Origin: JAIRTY01 sp050257395
GTDB lineage: Bacteria; Actinomycetota; Actinomycetes; Streptosporangiales; Streptosporangiaceae
Assembly: GCA_050257395.1 (NCBI GenBank)
Contig: JBLMWU010000357.1
Coordinates: forward strand, 1-28,551
Direction of reading: 5' to 3'
Length of the DNA: 28,551 nucleotides
Shown here: one piece after another, positions 1 through 7,578 of the stretch
Position numbering within the stretch: position 1 is the first letter of the stretch
Layout: each line of letters starts with the position of its first letter
Position numbers and translations under genes: made by a program
Notes under the pieces: model-generated
The model's input: the letters and a program-made list of their open reading frames with translations, nothing else
Databases searched by the model: none
What the model was told of the DNA's origin: nothing

Positions 1-1
1 C

Positions 2-97
2 AAGCTGGGCGTGCACTCGCGGCTGGAGGCGGCGTCCTTCGCCGTCCGTTACGGGCTGCTCGATGACAGCGGCGGATCAGGCAGGCGCGGAGCCTAG
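2..97 (+). CDS. LuxR/NarL-type response regulator, C-terminal end only
   Basis: The window opens inside this gene; only the last 31 codons and a TAG stop are present. The visible residues (KLGVHSRLEAASFAVRYGLL) match the last two helices of the LuxR/NarL-type helix-turn-helix, where the recognition helix is followed by a segment of the pattern SR-EA--FA-R-GL. That domain sits at the C-terminus of two-component response regulators and binds promoter DNA. A short Gly/Ser/Arg tail follows. The receiver domain, the partner kinase and the promoter lie outside the window, so the regulated process is unknown. A stand-alone LuxR protein without a receiver domain cannot be excluded. Confidence 0.8.
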   Translation, partial: KLGVHSRLEAASFAVRYGLLDDSGGSGRRGA

Positions 98-422
98 CCC
101 TCTTCCGGGCCCTCGCTCGCCACCGGGCCGCTGGAGCCCGCCGTCTTCCCTCTCTCCTTCTGGCCCTCGCTCGCCGCCGGGCCGCTGGAGCCCGCCGTCT
201 TCCCTCCTCGCTCCGGCTCCTTCGCCGCCTCGCTCGTCAGTCCAGACGGCGGCGCGGCCCTTTGGCTCGCTCCGGCAAGGGTTCACCGCCCCTCCGGCTC
301 GGTCTCGCTCCGGCTTGCGGGCCATCCCGCTGACGGCCGGCGGCGCCGGGTGGAGCTGCTACTTTCAGCGCGTCCGCGCTGATCGGCGCTCTGGCAGCGA
401 CGCTAAGGTGGCGGAGCTGGAG
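98..422. repeat. Repeat-rich intergenic spacer with a two-copy 54-bp-period tandem repeat
   Basis: No gene is supported here. A 45-bp unit starting GGCCCTCGCTCGCC occurs at 108-152 and again at 162-206 with one mismatch, a period of 54 bp. The heptamer CTCGCTC occurs six times on the plus strand (112, 166, 207, 229, 266, 304). Open frames cross the region on both strands, but they encode Pro/Ser/Arg-rich sequence without domain features, as expected of GC-rich non-coding DNA. A short perfect stem (TCAGCGCG / CGCGCTGA, 365-382) lies between the two converging genes and may help termination; it has no clear T-tract. Confidence 0.55.
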
Positions 423-1151
423 TCAGCCGCCGTAGCCGCCGTAATCCGGGCCGCTGTAGCTATGGCCGCCGAAACTGGTGAAGTGGCAGGCGCTGCCGTT
501 GACGGTGCAGATGGCGGGCGGGCCCTGCTGCCCGGACACCGAGAAGACGATCTGCACCTCGTGGCTGCCTGACCCGCTCCATCTGCTCTGGGAGTACTGC
601 ACCGAGGTGATGGTGACCGAGTGCTGCCCCGGCGGCAGCGGTGGGCGGCCCCAGACCCACCGGATCTCGCCCGGATAGCCGAACCGCAGCACCCAGCTGC
701 CCAGCGGCCGGCCGGCCGGGCTGGCGAGGACGAGCCGGCCGATGAAGTCACCGCTGCCGTCCTGGCCCACGGTCTGGTACTGCACCAGCACGTTTTGGCC
801 GCTGCGCGCCGCGTTCTGGCCCTGCGCCGCGCCCGGGGTGGGGATGCGGGCGGGGATCACGATCCGCTTCGGCTTCGGCCCGGTCGCCAGCGTGCCCTTC
901 CCGTTGGGGACGCAGCCCACGGTCGCGCAGGGGGTGCCCTTGAAGGGCTTGGTCGAGAGCGTCAGGTTGCGCGTCGGGGCGGACAGCGCCGCCGCCACCA
1001 CCACCCCCAGGCCCGCGACGAAGGTGGGCGTCACCACGACCCAGCGCATGGCGGAACTCGTGCGGCCACCGGGCGGCGGCGCCGGGCGCGGCCGCCGTAG
1101 GCGCCTGGGCGCCCTGTGCCTGGCTGGCGGCCTGGAGTGCGGTGTTGGCAT
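423..1151 (-). CDS. Membrane-anchored or secreted protein with CBM2-like C-terminal domain
   Basis: Function is not established. The N-terminal ~35 residues are Pro/Arg-rich and cytoplasmic in character. A single hydrophobic segment follows (MRWVVVTPTFVAGLGVVVAA), acting as a membrane anchor or uncleaved signal. The next ~70 residues are a Pro/Lys/Gly linker with two cysteines. The C-terminal ~110 residues contain aromatic beta-strand patterns such as GSWVLRFGYPGEIRWVWG, which resemble the carbohydrate-binding family 2 beta-sandwich, and the protein ends in a Gly/Tyr-rich tail. The start is uncertain: a TTG at 1190 lengthens it by 13 codons and an ATG at 1049 would begin at the membrane segment; neither has a good Shine-Dalgarno. 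It lies 74 bp (or 35 bp from the TTG) after thiL on the same strand and may be cotranscribed with it. Confidence 0.6.
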   Translation of the reverse strand: MPTPHSRPPARHRAPRRLRRPRPAPPPGGRTSSAMRWVVVTPTFVAGLGVVVAAALSAPTRNLTLSTKPFKGTPCATVGCVPNGKGTLATGPKPKRIVIPARIPTPGAAQGQNAARSGQNVLVQYQTVGQDGSGDFIGRLVLASPAGRPLGSWVLRFGYPGEIRWVWGRPPLPPGQHSVTITSVQYSQSRWSGSGSHEVQIVFSVSGQQGPPAICTVNGSACHFTSFGGHSYSGPDYGGYGG

Positions 1152-1225
1152 GACGGGGTTGCCAAGCGGGTCCGGGGACTGAGGAGCCAAATGTAATGCA
1201 TGTCCTGGACATCAAGGTAGATATC

Positions 1226-2188
1226 TCAGCGGAAGTGATTCCACCCGCCGGCATCGTGGTATGGGCGGCCATCGACCGTGATACCCGTACCCGGGGCGGC
1301 CCGCCCGATCACAGCCCACCGGTCCGGCAGCACCGTGTCCGGCGGGAACGTCGCCGCCAGGGCGTGGTCCTCACCGCCGGTCAGCAGCCAGCGCAGCGGA
1401 TCAGCGCCGCCCAGGGCTGCCGCGGCCGCCCGCAGGTCCGCGCCGCCGGGGCCCGCCGCGGCCCCGGCCAGCAGCAGCCCGGTGTCCACCCCGATGCTGA
1501 CCCCGCTGGCGGCTGCGACGTGGCCCAGGTCTGCCACCAGGCCGTCGCTCACGTCGATCATGGCGGTGGCGCCGAGTTCCGCCGCTTCCGGCCCGGCGTC
1601 GTACGGCGGGTGCGGCCACCGGTGCGCCGCCACCAGCGCGGCGGGCCCGGCCCGGCCCGCCGCCAGCAGTGCCAGCCCGGCCGCTGACCGGCCGAGGGTG
1701 CCCGCGACGGCCACCAGGTCACCGGGCCGGGCGCCGGCCCGGGTCACCGGGTCCCGGCCCGCCAGGTCCCCGAGCGCGGTCACCGCGAGCATGACCACGT
1801 CCGCGCTCGACACGTCCCCGCCGGCCACCATCGCGCCGGTGCGCTCACACTCGCGCACCATCCCGGACACGAGTTCCTCCGCCCACCGGACCGGAAGGTC
1901 GCCGGGGGCCGCGAGGCCGACCAGCAGCGCGGTCGGCACCGCGCCCATGGCCGCGACGTCGGCGAGGTTCTGGGCGGCGGCCTTGCCGCCGATGTCGGCC
2001 GGCGATGACCAGTCCCGGCGGAAGTGACGCCCTTCCACCAGCAGGTCCATGGTGGCAACCACCCGGCGGTCCGGGGCGGCCAGCACCGCGGCGTCGTCAC
2101 CGATCCCGACGATCGCCGCCTGCCCACGCGGCAGCCCGGCCGTGATCGCCGCGATGAAGCCGAACTCGCCCAGGTCCGCGACGGTGAT
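1226..2188 (-). CDS. thiL: Thiamine-monophosphate kinase
   Basis: ThiL phosphorylates thiamine monophosphate to thiamine diphosphate with ATP, the last step of cofactor synthesis, in the cytoplasm. Family motifs appear in order: LGEFGFI at the N-terminus, the metal-binding GIGDDAAV, then MDLLVEGRHF, GGKAAAQNLADVAAMGA, GGDVSS, MIDVSDGLVADLGH and LLTGGEDHAL, all typical of this PurM-like fold. Length, about 320 residues, is normal. The start is odd. The first conventional start codon, a GTG at 2086, falls inside the conserved GDDAAV motif and would delete essential residues. Homology continues upstream to about 2180, and the frame is open only to a TAA at 2234-2236. A good Shine-Dalgarno (GGGAGG) sits five bases before an ATC at 2188-2186, placed here as the likely start or the site of a base change from ATG. 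The gene is divergent from the Lrp-like gene. Confidence 0.9.
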   Translation of the reverse strand: MTVADLGEFGFIAAITAGLPRGQAAIVGIGDDAAVLAAPDRRVVATMDLLVEGRHFRRDWSSPADIGGKAAAQNLADVAAMGAVPTALLVGLAAPGDLPVRWAEELVSGMVRECERTGAMVAGGDVSSADVVMLAVTALGDLAGRDPVTRAGARPGDLVAVAGTLGRSAAGLALLAAGRAGPAALVAAHRWPHPPYDAGPEAAELGATAMIDVSDGLVADLGHVAAASGVSIGVDTGLLLAGAAAGPGGADLRAAAAALGGADPLRWLLTGGEDHALAATFPPDTVLPDRWAVIGRAAPGTGITVDGRPYHDAGGWNHFR

Positions 2189-2284
2189 GAGGCCCTCCCG
2201 GGGTGCCGCCTGATCCGCCTTTGCGGCGTTCTCTTAGAGTAACGTTGCGGTTTCCGAGGCCACGGGAGTCCCCGGGAGGACGGC

Positions 2285-2518
2285 ATGGTGCAGGCGTACA
2301 TCCTGGTTCAGACAGAGGTCGGGAAAGCCGCCGAAGTCGCCGTCAAGATCGGGGCGATCCCCGGCGTCACCCAGGCGGAGGACGTGACCGGGCCCTACGA
2401 CGTGATCGTCCGGGCCGAGGCCGACAACGTCGACGACCTGGGCCGGATGGTGGTCGCCCAGATCCAGAACGTGCCCGGCATCACCCGCACGCTGACCTGC
2501 CCGATCGTCCACATCTAG
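2285..2518 (+). CDS. Stand-alone Lrp/AsnC ligand-binding (RAM) domain protein
   Basis: This 77-residue protein is the size of a single regulatory domain of the Lrp/AsnC family, without the usual N-terminal helix-turn-helix. It starts with a strand (VQAYILVQTEVGK), continues with a helix and the segment IPGVTQAEDVTGPYDVIVRAEA, and ends with IQNVPGITRTLTCPIV, the alpha-beta sandwich expected of the amino-acid-sensing domain. Such stand-alone domains assemble into oligomers and may bind amino acids or modulate a full-length Lrp; the role here is inferred only from the family. A strong GGGAGGA lies four bases before the ATG. The stop codon overlaps the stop of the convergent fbiD in the sequence CTAG. 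The gene is divergent from thiL, with about 96 bp between the starts. Confidence 0.88.
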   Translation: MVQAYILVQTEVGKAAEVAVKIGAIPGVTQAEDVTGPYDVIVRAEADNVDDLGRMVVAQIQNVPGITRTLTCPIVHI

Positions 2519-3243
2519 GACGTGGCGCCCGTCCCCCTCCCGGCTGCCCCGCCGGTGCCCGCGCTCCCGGCCCCGGCGTCCGGCGCGGCCGCCAGCCAGA
2601 GGCGGGCGGCGAGGGCGGCGGTGCGCGGGCCGAGCCCCAGCCCGGCCGCATCCCGCAGGTCGGCGGCGTCGTCGACGTCGCGGCGCAGGCTCCTCACCCC
2701 TAGCAGCGCCAGCTCGGCCGCGCCGGCGGCGCGGTGGCGGCCGGCGGACCCGGGCCCGAACAGCGGGCCGAAGGGCGCCCCGGGCCGGGCGGTGTACAGG
2801 GTGGTCCCGGTGCCGGCGGCGTCCGCCACGAACGCCTGCGGCCAGGCGGCGGCCGCGGCCAGGCCGCGGGCGAGCTCGGCCGGGCGCAGGGCCGGCAGGT
2901 CGGCGGCGATCGCCGCGGTCCCCGCGTGCGGCCAGCGTGCCGCGGCCACCTCCGCCCCGTGCCGCAGGGCCGGGTTCAGCCCGCGGGCGGGCAGGTCGGG
3001 CACGATCACCGCGCCGAGGCCCGACAGCAGCGCCGCTGCCCGCTCGTCGTCGGTCACCACGATCACCTGCCCGGCCGCCGGGCACGCCAGCGCCGCCGCG
3101 ACCGTGTCCGCCGCCATCGCCAGCGCCAGGTCCGCGCGGTGCGGCCCGGCCAGGGGGGCGAGCCGCGACTTCGCGAGGGCAAGTACCTTGACGGGGACCA
3201 CCAGCGACCAGCTGAGCGGACCGGTGGCGGGATCGGCGGGCAT
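2515..3243 (-). CDS. fbiD: Phosphoenolpyruvate/2-phospholactate guanylyltransferase for coenzyme F420
   Basis: The enzyme, CofC in archaea and FbiD in actinobacteria, transfers GMP from GTP to phosphoenolpyruvate or 2-phospho-L-lactate, giving the activated three-carbon unit of coenzyme F420. The 242-residue product has the GT-A-like nucleotidyltransferase pattern: an N-terminal VVPVKVLALAKSRLAPLAGP with the nucleotide-loop Lys/Arg, VIVVTDDERAA at about 60-70, VPDLPARGLNPALRHGA at about 81-97, and IAADLPALRP at about 112-121 with a metal-binding Asp. The start is the ATG at 3243, where the conserved domain begins; the frame stays open far upstream but only as antisense of plsC. The last ~25 residues are an Ala/Gly tail. 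No other F420 gene is visible nearby. Confidence 0.88.
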   Translation of the reverse strand: MPADPATGPLSWSLVVPVKVLALAKSRLAPLAGPHRADLALAMAADTVAAALACPAAGQVIVVTDDERAAALLSGLGAVIVPDLPARGLNPALRHGAEVAAARWPHAGTAAIAADLPALRPAELARGLAAAAAWPQAFVADAAGTGTTLYTARPGAPFGPLFGPGSAGRHRAAGAAELALLGVRSLRRDVDDAADLRDAAGLGLGPRTAALAARLWLAAAPDAGAGSAGTGGAAGRGTGATS

Positions 3244-3354
3244 ACCCCGATCCTGCCCCCCGGGCCGCCGGCTGCTCGACACGGCACCGCGGGAACCGCA
3301 AGACTGGCCAGGACAGGAGCGCCACAGTGGCGGATGGGGCAAGGGGCTGAGCGG

Positions 3355-4149
3355 ATGAGCGAGGGAACGAAGGCGGGATACTCCCGGGCCGGCCGCCGCG
3401 CCACCGAGATCATCCTGCCGCCGCTGATCAAGGCGATGATGAAACGCGACTGGCACGGCCACGAGCACGTGCCCAGCGAGGGTGGCGTGATCATCGCGCC
3501 GAACCACCTGTCCTACGCCGACTGGGCGGCGATGTGCCTCTTCGTCCACGAGGCCGGCCGCTACCCGGCGTTCCTCATCAAGGCCCCGGTCTTCAAGGTG
3601 AAGCTGATCGGGCCGATGCTGCACCGGCTCGGCCAGCTGCCGGTGAACCGCGGGTCCGCGGACGCCGCCCTGGTGCTCAAGGACGCCGAGCGGAGCCTGG
3701 CCGCGGGCGAGGCCCTGGTCGTCTACCCGGAGGGCACGGCCACCCGCGACCCGGGCCTGTGGCCGATGGTGGCCCGGACCGGCGCGGCGCGGCTGGCGCT
3801 GGCCACCGGGGCGCCGGTGATCCCGGTGGCGAACTGGGGCGCGGAGGCGATCCTGCCCTACGGCACCAAGCGGCCGCACCTGATGCCCCGCCACACGGTC
3901 CGGATCCAGGCCGGGCCGGCAGTGGACCTGTCCGCCTTCGCGGGCAAGCCGCTGGACCGCGCCACGCTGCGGGACGCCACCGCCGCCATCATGGCCGACA
4001 TCACCGGGCTGCTGGCCGGGCTGCGCGGGGAGCAGCCGCCCGCCGAGCCCTTCGACTGGGCCGCCGCGCGCCGCGCGGCGCGCACGGCGCAGCAGGAAGG
4101 CGGGGCCCCGGCGCCCGGTGACGGCGACCAGGAGACAGCCCCGGCATGA
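3355..4149 (+). CDS. plsC: 1-acyl-sn-glycerol-3-phosphate acyltransferase family protein
   Basis: PlsC-type enzymes acylate lysophosphatidic acid at the membrane to give phosphatidic acid. The 264-residue protein shows the family blocks: NHLSYAD at about 50-56 holding the catalytic H-x4-D pair, an acceptor-binding stretch around LPVNRGSADAA at 95-105, YPEGTATRD at about 124-132, and GAPVIPVANWGAE at about 152-164. The chosen ATG has AAGGGG eight bases upstream; an in-frame ATG at 3334 would add seven residues. The C-terminal ~40 residues are Ala/Pro/Gln-rich and probably disordered. The stop overlaps the gpsA start as ATGA, so the two are probably translationally coupled. PlsC needs an acylated form of the glycerol 3-phosphate that GpsA makes, so the pairing is metabolically coherent. 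Confidence 0.9.
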   Translation: MSEGTKAGYSRAGRRATEIILPPLIKAMMKRDWHGHEHVPSEGGVIIAPNHLSYADWAAMCLFVHEAGRYPAFLIKAPVFKVKLIGPMLHRLGQLPVNRGSADAALVLKDAERSLAAGEALVVYPEGTATRDPGLWPMVARTGAARLALATGAPVIPVANWGAEAILPYGTKRPHLMPRHTVRIQAGPAVDLSAFAGKPLDRATLRDATAAIMADITGLLAGLRGEQPPAEPFDWAAARRAARTAQQEGGAPAPGDGDQETAPA

Positions 4150-5150
4150 AGACAACGGTGATGGGGGCGGGCATGTGGGGGACCACGTTCGCCCAGGTGC
4201 TCTGCGACGCGGGCACGCCCGCCGTGCTGTGGGGCCGCCGCCCGGAGCTGACGGAGACCATCAACACCGAGCATGAGAACCCCGGCTACCTGCCGGGGAT
4301 CAAGCTCACCCCGGAGCTGCGCGCCACCTCCGACGCCGCCGCCGCGCTGGACGGCGCCGACGTGGTGGTGCTGGCCGTGCCAGCACAGTCGCTGCGCCAG
4401 AACCTGACCGCCTGGGCGGGCCTGCTGCCACCCGGGGTGCTGCTGGTCAGCCTCATGAAAGGCATCGAGCTGGGGACCCGCCAGCGCATGACCGAGGTGA
4501 TCGCGGAGATCACCGGGGCCGGGCCGGAGCGGCTGGCGGTGATCTCCGGGCCGAACCTGGCGCGGGAGATCGCCGAACGGCAGTACGCCGCCACGGTGGT
4601 GGCCTGCGCCGACTCCGAGCGCGCCCAGATGCTCCAGCAGGCGTGCCACACCCCCTACTTCCGCCCGTACACCAACCCGGACGTGATCGGCTGCGAGCTG
4701 GGCGGCGCGGTCAAGAACGTCATCGCGCTGGCGGTGGGCATCGCGGTCGGGATGGGCCTGGGGGACAACACCAGGGCCATGCTGATCACCCGCGGGCTGG
4801 CGGAGATCGCCCGGCTGGGCGCGGCCCTCGGGGCGGACCAGCACACGTTCGCCGGCCTGGCCGGCCTGGGCGACCTGGTCGCCACCTGCAGCTCACCGCA
4901 GTCCCGCAACCGGACCTTCGGCGAGAACCTGGGCCGCGGCGCGACGCTGGCCGACGCCGCGGCCAACGCCGCCCAGGTCACCGAAGGCGTCAAGTCGGCC
5001 GGGCCGGTGCTCGAGCTCGCCGGGGCCCACGGCGTGGAGATGCCGATCGCGCACGTGGTGGCGGAAGTCACCGCGGGCCGGATCGGGGTGCAGGAAGCGG
5101 CACTGCTGCTGGCCTCCAGGTCCGCGAAGCCGGAGCGCTATGGCGTCTGA
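4146..5150 (+). CDS. gpsA: NAD(P)+-dependent glycerol-3-phosphate dehydrogenase
   Basis: GpsA reduces dihydroxyacetone phosphate to sn-glycerol 3-phosphate, the backbone of phospholipids. The 334-residue product is of normal length. It has an N-terminal Rossmann loop (GAGMWGTTFA, about 7-16), VLAVPAQSLR (about 75-84), LMKGIE (about 103-108) with a conserved Lys, VISGPNLAREIAER (about 132-145), and the catalytic Lys near 190 in GCELGGAVKNVIALAVGIA. GLGDNTRAMLITRGLAE and the C-terminal glycine-rich LAGLGDLVATCSS and SRNRTFG follow. The start overlaps the plsC stop, and the last eleven bases overlap the next gene, so it is a central member of a compact operon. Confidence 0.95.
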   Translation: MKTTVMGAGMWGTTFAQVLCDAGTPAVLWGRRPELTETINTEHENPGYLPGIKLTPELRATSDAAAALDGADVVVLAVPAQSLRQNLTAWAGLLPPGVLLVSLMKGIELGTRQRMTEVIAEITGAGPERLAVISGPNLAREIAERQYAATVVACADSERAQMLQQACHTPYFRPYTNPDVIGCELGGAVKNVIALAVGIAVGMGLGDNTRAMLITRGLAEIARLGAALGADQHTFAGLAGLGDLVATCSSPQSRNRTFGENLGRGATLADAAANAAQVTEGVKSAGPVLELAGAHGVEMPIAHVVAEVTAGRIGVQEAALLLASRSAKPERYGV

Positions 5151-6405
5151 GAACTGGCCCGCCCTCGGCGAGAACACCCGCGCTGTCCACCTGCCGCCGC
5201 CCCCGGCGGTCGCCCAGCAGCCGCTCGGCACCCCGGTCTACCGGACGGCCGCGTTCGCCTTCGGGTCCTCGGCCGAGTACGCGGCCCTGCTCGGCGACAC
5301 GGCGCCCGGCTACACCTACAGCAGGATCGACAACCCGACCGTGGACGCGTTCGCCGCCGCGGTCGCGGCGCTGGAGGGCGCCCGGCTGCCCCGGGAGACT
5401 GCGGCCCAGGCGTTCGCCTCCGGGATGGCCGCGATCAGCGCCGTGTTCTGGGCCTTCACCCAGGCCGGGGCGCACGTGGTCGCCTCCGCCGCGGTGTACG
5501 GCGGCACCTGGAGCTTCCTGCGCAACGTGGCCAGCCGGTTCGGGGTGACCACCGACTTCGTCAGCATCACCGAGCTGGCCCAGGTGCGCGCCGCGATCCG
5601 CCCGGGCACCCGGGTCGTGTACGCGGAGACCCTGGCCAACCCGACGGTGGCCGTCGCCGACCTGGCCGCGCTCGCTGCCATCGCCCATGAGGCTGGCGCG
5701 CTGCTGGTGGTGGACTCCACGCTGGCGCCGCCGGTGGTGTGCCGCCCGCTGGAGCACGGCGCCGACCTGGTGCTGCACTCGGCCACCAAGTACCTGGGCG
5801 GCCACTCCGACGTGACCGGCGGGGTGGTGGCCGGGCGGCCCGAGCTGATCGGGCCGCTGCGGGCGACCCGCATCGACACCGGCGGCTCACTCGCCCCCGA
5901 CGAGGCGTTCCTGCTGCGCCGCGGGCTGGAGACGCTCCCGGTGCGGGTCCGGCGGCAGTGCGCGACCGCCGCGGTCTTCGCGGGGGCCATGGCCCGCCAC
6001 CCGATGGTGGCGGCGGTGGACTACCCGGGCCTGCCCCAGCACCCCGGGTACGAGCTGGCCCGGCGCCAGTTCGACGCCGGGCCGGAAGGCACCCGCTTCG
6101 GCGCGATCGTCACCATCACCCCGCGCGGCGGCCGGGAGGCGGGCATGGCGTTCGCGGACCGGCTGCGCATCGCCCAGGTGGCGACGTCGCTCGGCGGCAC
6201 GCATACCAAGGTCAGCCACGTGGCATCAACCACCCACCGGCAGCTCGACGACGCCGCACTCGCCGCCGCGGGGATCGGTCCCGGCGCAGTAAGGTTCTCC
6301 ATCGGCCTCGAGGACGGCGAGGACCTCATCGCCGACGCCCAGCAGGCGCTCGACGGCCTCACGGCCGGCGTCCCCGGCAGCCTCCAGCACGGGCCCTGGC
6401 CCTGA
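5140..6405 (+). CDS. Cys/Met metabolism PLP-dependent enzyme (cystathionine gamma-synthase/lyase family)
   Basis: Fold-type I PLP enzymes of this family carry out gamma- or beta-replacement and elimination on homoserine esters, cystathionine, cysteine or methionine. The 421-residue protein has YSRIDNPTVDAF (about 60-71), SGMAAI (about 94-99), YAETLANPTV (about 161-170), the PLP-pyridine Asp in VVDSTLAPP (about 190-198), the Schiff-base Lys near 217 in HSATKYLGGHSDVTGG, and a C-terminal SLGGTHTKVSHVA and RFSIGLED. I cannot choose between synthase, lyase, sulfhydrylase and methionine gamma-lyase from motifs alone. The ATG overlaps the end of gpsA by 11 bp, with CGGAG just upstream, so it is very probably coupled. 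Its place between gpsA and ddl means sulfur amino acid metabolism is expressed together with envelope precursor genes. Confidence 0.88.
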   Translation: MASENWPALGENTRAVHLPPPPAVAQQPLGTPVYRTAAFAFGSSAEYAALLGDTAPGYTYSRIDNPTVDAFAAAVAALEGARLPRETAAQAFASGMAAISAVFWAFTQAGAHVVASAAVYGGTWSFLRNVASRFGVTTDFVSITELAQVRAAIRPGTRVVYAETLANPTVAVADLAALAAIAHEAGALLVVDSTLAPPVVCRPLEHGADLVLHSATKYLGGHSDVTGGVVAGRPELIGPLRATRIDTGGSLAPDEAFLLRRGLETLPVRVRRQCATAAVFAGAMARHPMVAAVDYPGLPQHPGYELARRQFDAGPEGTRFGAIVTITPRGGREAGMAFADRLRIAQVATSLGGTHTKVSHVASTTHRQLDDAALAAAGIGPGAVRFSIGLEDGEDLIADAQQALDGLTAGVPGSLQHGPWP

Positions 6406-6422
6406 GAGGAGAGGAAGGACCC

Positions 6423-7574
6423 GTGACTTCACCGCAGCGGAAGATCAGGGTGGCGGTCGTGTTCGGCGGCCAGAGCCCTGAGCACCCCATCTCGTGCGCG
6501 AGCGGCGGGACCGTGCTGGCCCAGCTCGACCGCGACCGGTATGAGGTGGTCCCGGTGGGCATCCTGCCCGACGGCCGGTGGGTGCTCACCGCGGACGAGC
6601 CCGCCCGGCTGGCCATCACCAGCGGGACGCTGCCGTCCGTGGCAGCGGTCGCCATGCCCGGCCAGGACCCGGGTGAGGTCGAGCCTGGTGGCATGGCCGC
6701 AGGCCAGGTGGCCTCCGCCGGCCAGGTGCTGGCCGGGGTGGACGTGGTGCTCCCGGTCCTGCACGGCCCGTTCGGGGAGGACGGCACCATCCAGGGGCTG
6801 CTGGAGATGGCCGGGGTGCCCTACGTGGGCGCGGGCGTGCTGGCCAGCGCGGTCAGCATGGACAAGGAGTACATGAAGCTGGTCTTCACCGCCCACGGCC
6901 TGCCGATCTGCCCGTACGTGGTGGTGCGGGACCGGGACTGGCAGCCGGTGACCGCGGCGGGCGCGGGACCGGCGGTGACCGCCGAGCGCAAGCGGGTCAT
7001 GGACGCCATCGACGAGCTGGGCTACCCGGTGTTCGTCAAGCCCGCGCGCGGCGGGTCGAGCATCGGCACCTCCCACGCGGAGGACCCCGCCGCCCTGGCC
7101 GAGGCGGTGGAGAACGCGCGCCGGTACGACCCGAAGGTGATCGTGGAGAAGGCGGTCACCGGCCGGGAGATCGAGTGCGCCGTGCTGGAAGGGCTGGACG
7201 GCGCCCCGCCGGACGCCAGCGTGCCCGGCGAGATCGTGATCGCCGGCGGCGAGGACTTCTACGACTTCGAGGCCAAGTACCTCGACGCCAGCGGCAGCAT
7301 GGCCATCCCGGCACCGATCCCGGCCGCGCACCAGGCCGAGATCCGGCGGCTGGCCGCGGCCGCGTTCGACGCGGTGTCCTGCGAGGGCTTCGCCCGGGTG
7401 GACTTCTTCTACACCCCCGACGGGACGATCCTGGTCAACGAGATCAACACCATCCCGGGCATGACGGCGACGTCGTACTTCCCCAAGATGTGGGCCGCGA
7501 CCGGGCTGCCCCTGCCCGGGCTGCTCGACCGGATGATCACCACCGCCCTGCGCAAGCGCCCGGGAATGCGCTGA
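6423..7574 (+). CDS. ddl: D-alanine--D-alanine ligase
   Basis: Ddl joins two D-alanines with ATP for the peptidoglycan stem peptide. The 383-residue ATP-grasp protein begins with a GTG preceded by a purine-rich GAGAGGAGAGGAAGGA. Motifs in order are VFGGQSPEHPIS (about 13-24), LPVLHGPFGEDGTIQGLLE in the first domain, MDKEYMK, the ATP-binding FVKPARGGSSIGTS, VIVEKAVTGREIECAVL, the omega-loop FYDFEAKYLD, and EINTIPGMTATS at the metal site. The omega-loop keeps Lys-Tyr; in vancomycin-resistant D-Ala-D-Lac ligases the equivalent Tyr is replaced, so ordinary D-Ala-D-Ala specificity is expected. It follows the PLP enzyme after 17 bp and is the last large gene of the operon. Confidence 0.95.
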   Translation: MTSPQRKIRVAVVFGGQSPEHPISCASGGTVLAQLDRDRYEVVPVGILPDGRWVLTADEPARLAITSGTLPSVAAVAMPGQDPGEVEPGGMAAGQVASAGQVLAGVDVVLPVLHGPFGEDGTIQGLLEMAGVPYVGAGVLASAVSMDKEYMKLVFTAHGLPICPYVVVRDRDWQPVTAAGAGPAVTAERKRVMDAIDELGYPVFVKPARGGSSIGTSHAEDPAALAEAVENARRYDPKVIVEKAVTGREIECAVLEGLDGAPPDASVPGEIVIAGGEDFYDFEAKYLDASGSMAIPAPIPAAHQAEIRRLAAAAFDAVSCEGFARVDFFYTPDGTILVNEINTIPGMTATSYFPKMWAATGLPLPGLLDRMITTALRKRPGMR

Positions 7575-7578
7575 CGCG

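Noticed and set aside
63..572. 169-codon plus-strand frame with Pro/Ser repeats
   Set aside because: It is produced by the 54-bp-period DNA repeat and then runs antisense to the CBM2-like gene; no ribosome site or domain.
2515..4155. 546-codon minus-strand frame covering fbiD and beyond
   Set aside because: Only the part after the ATG at 3243 matches FbiD; the upstream part is antisense of plsC.
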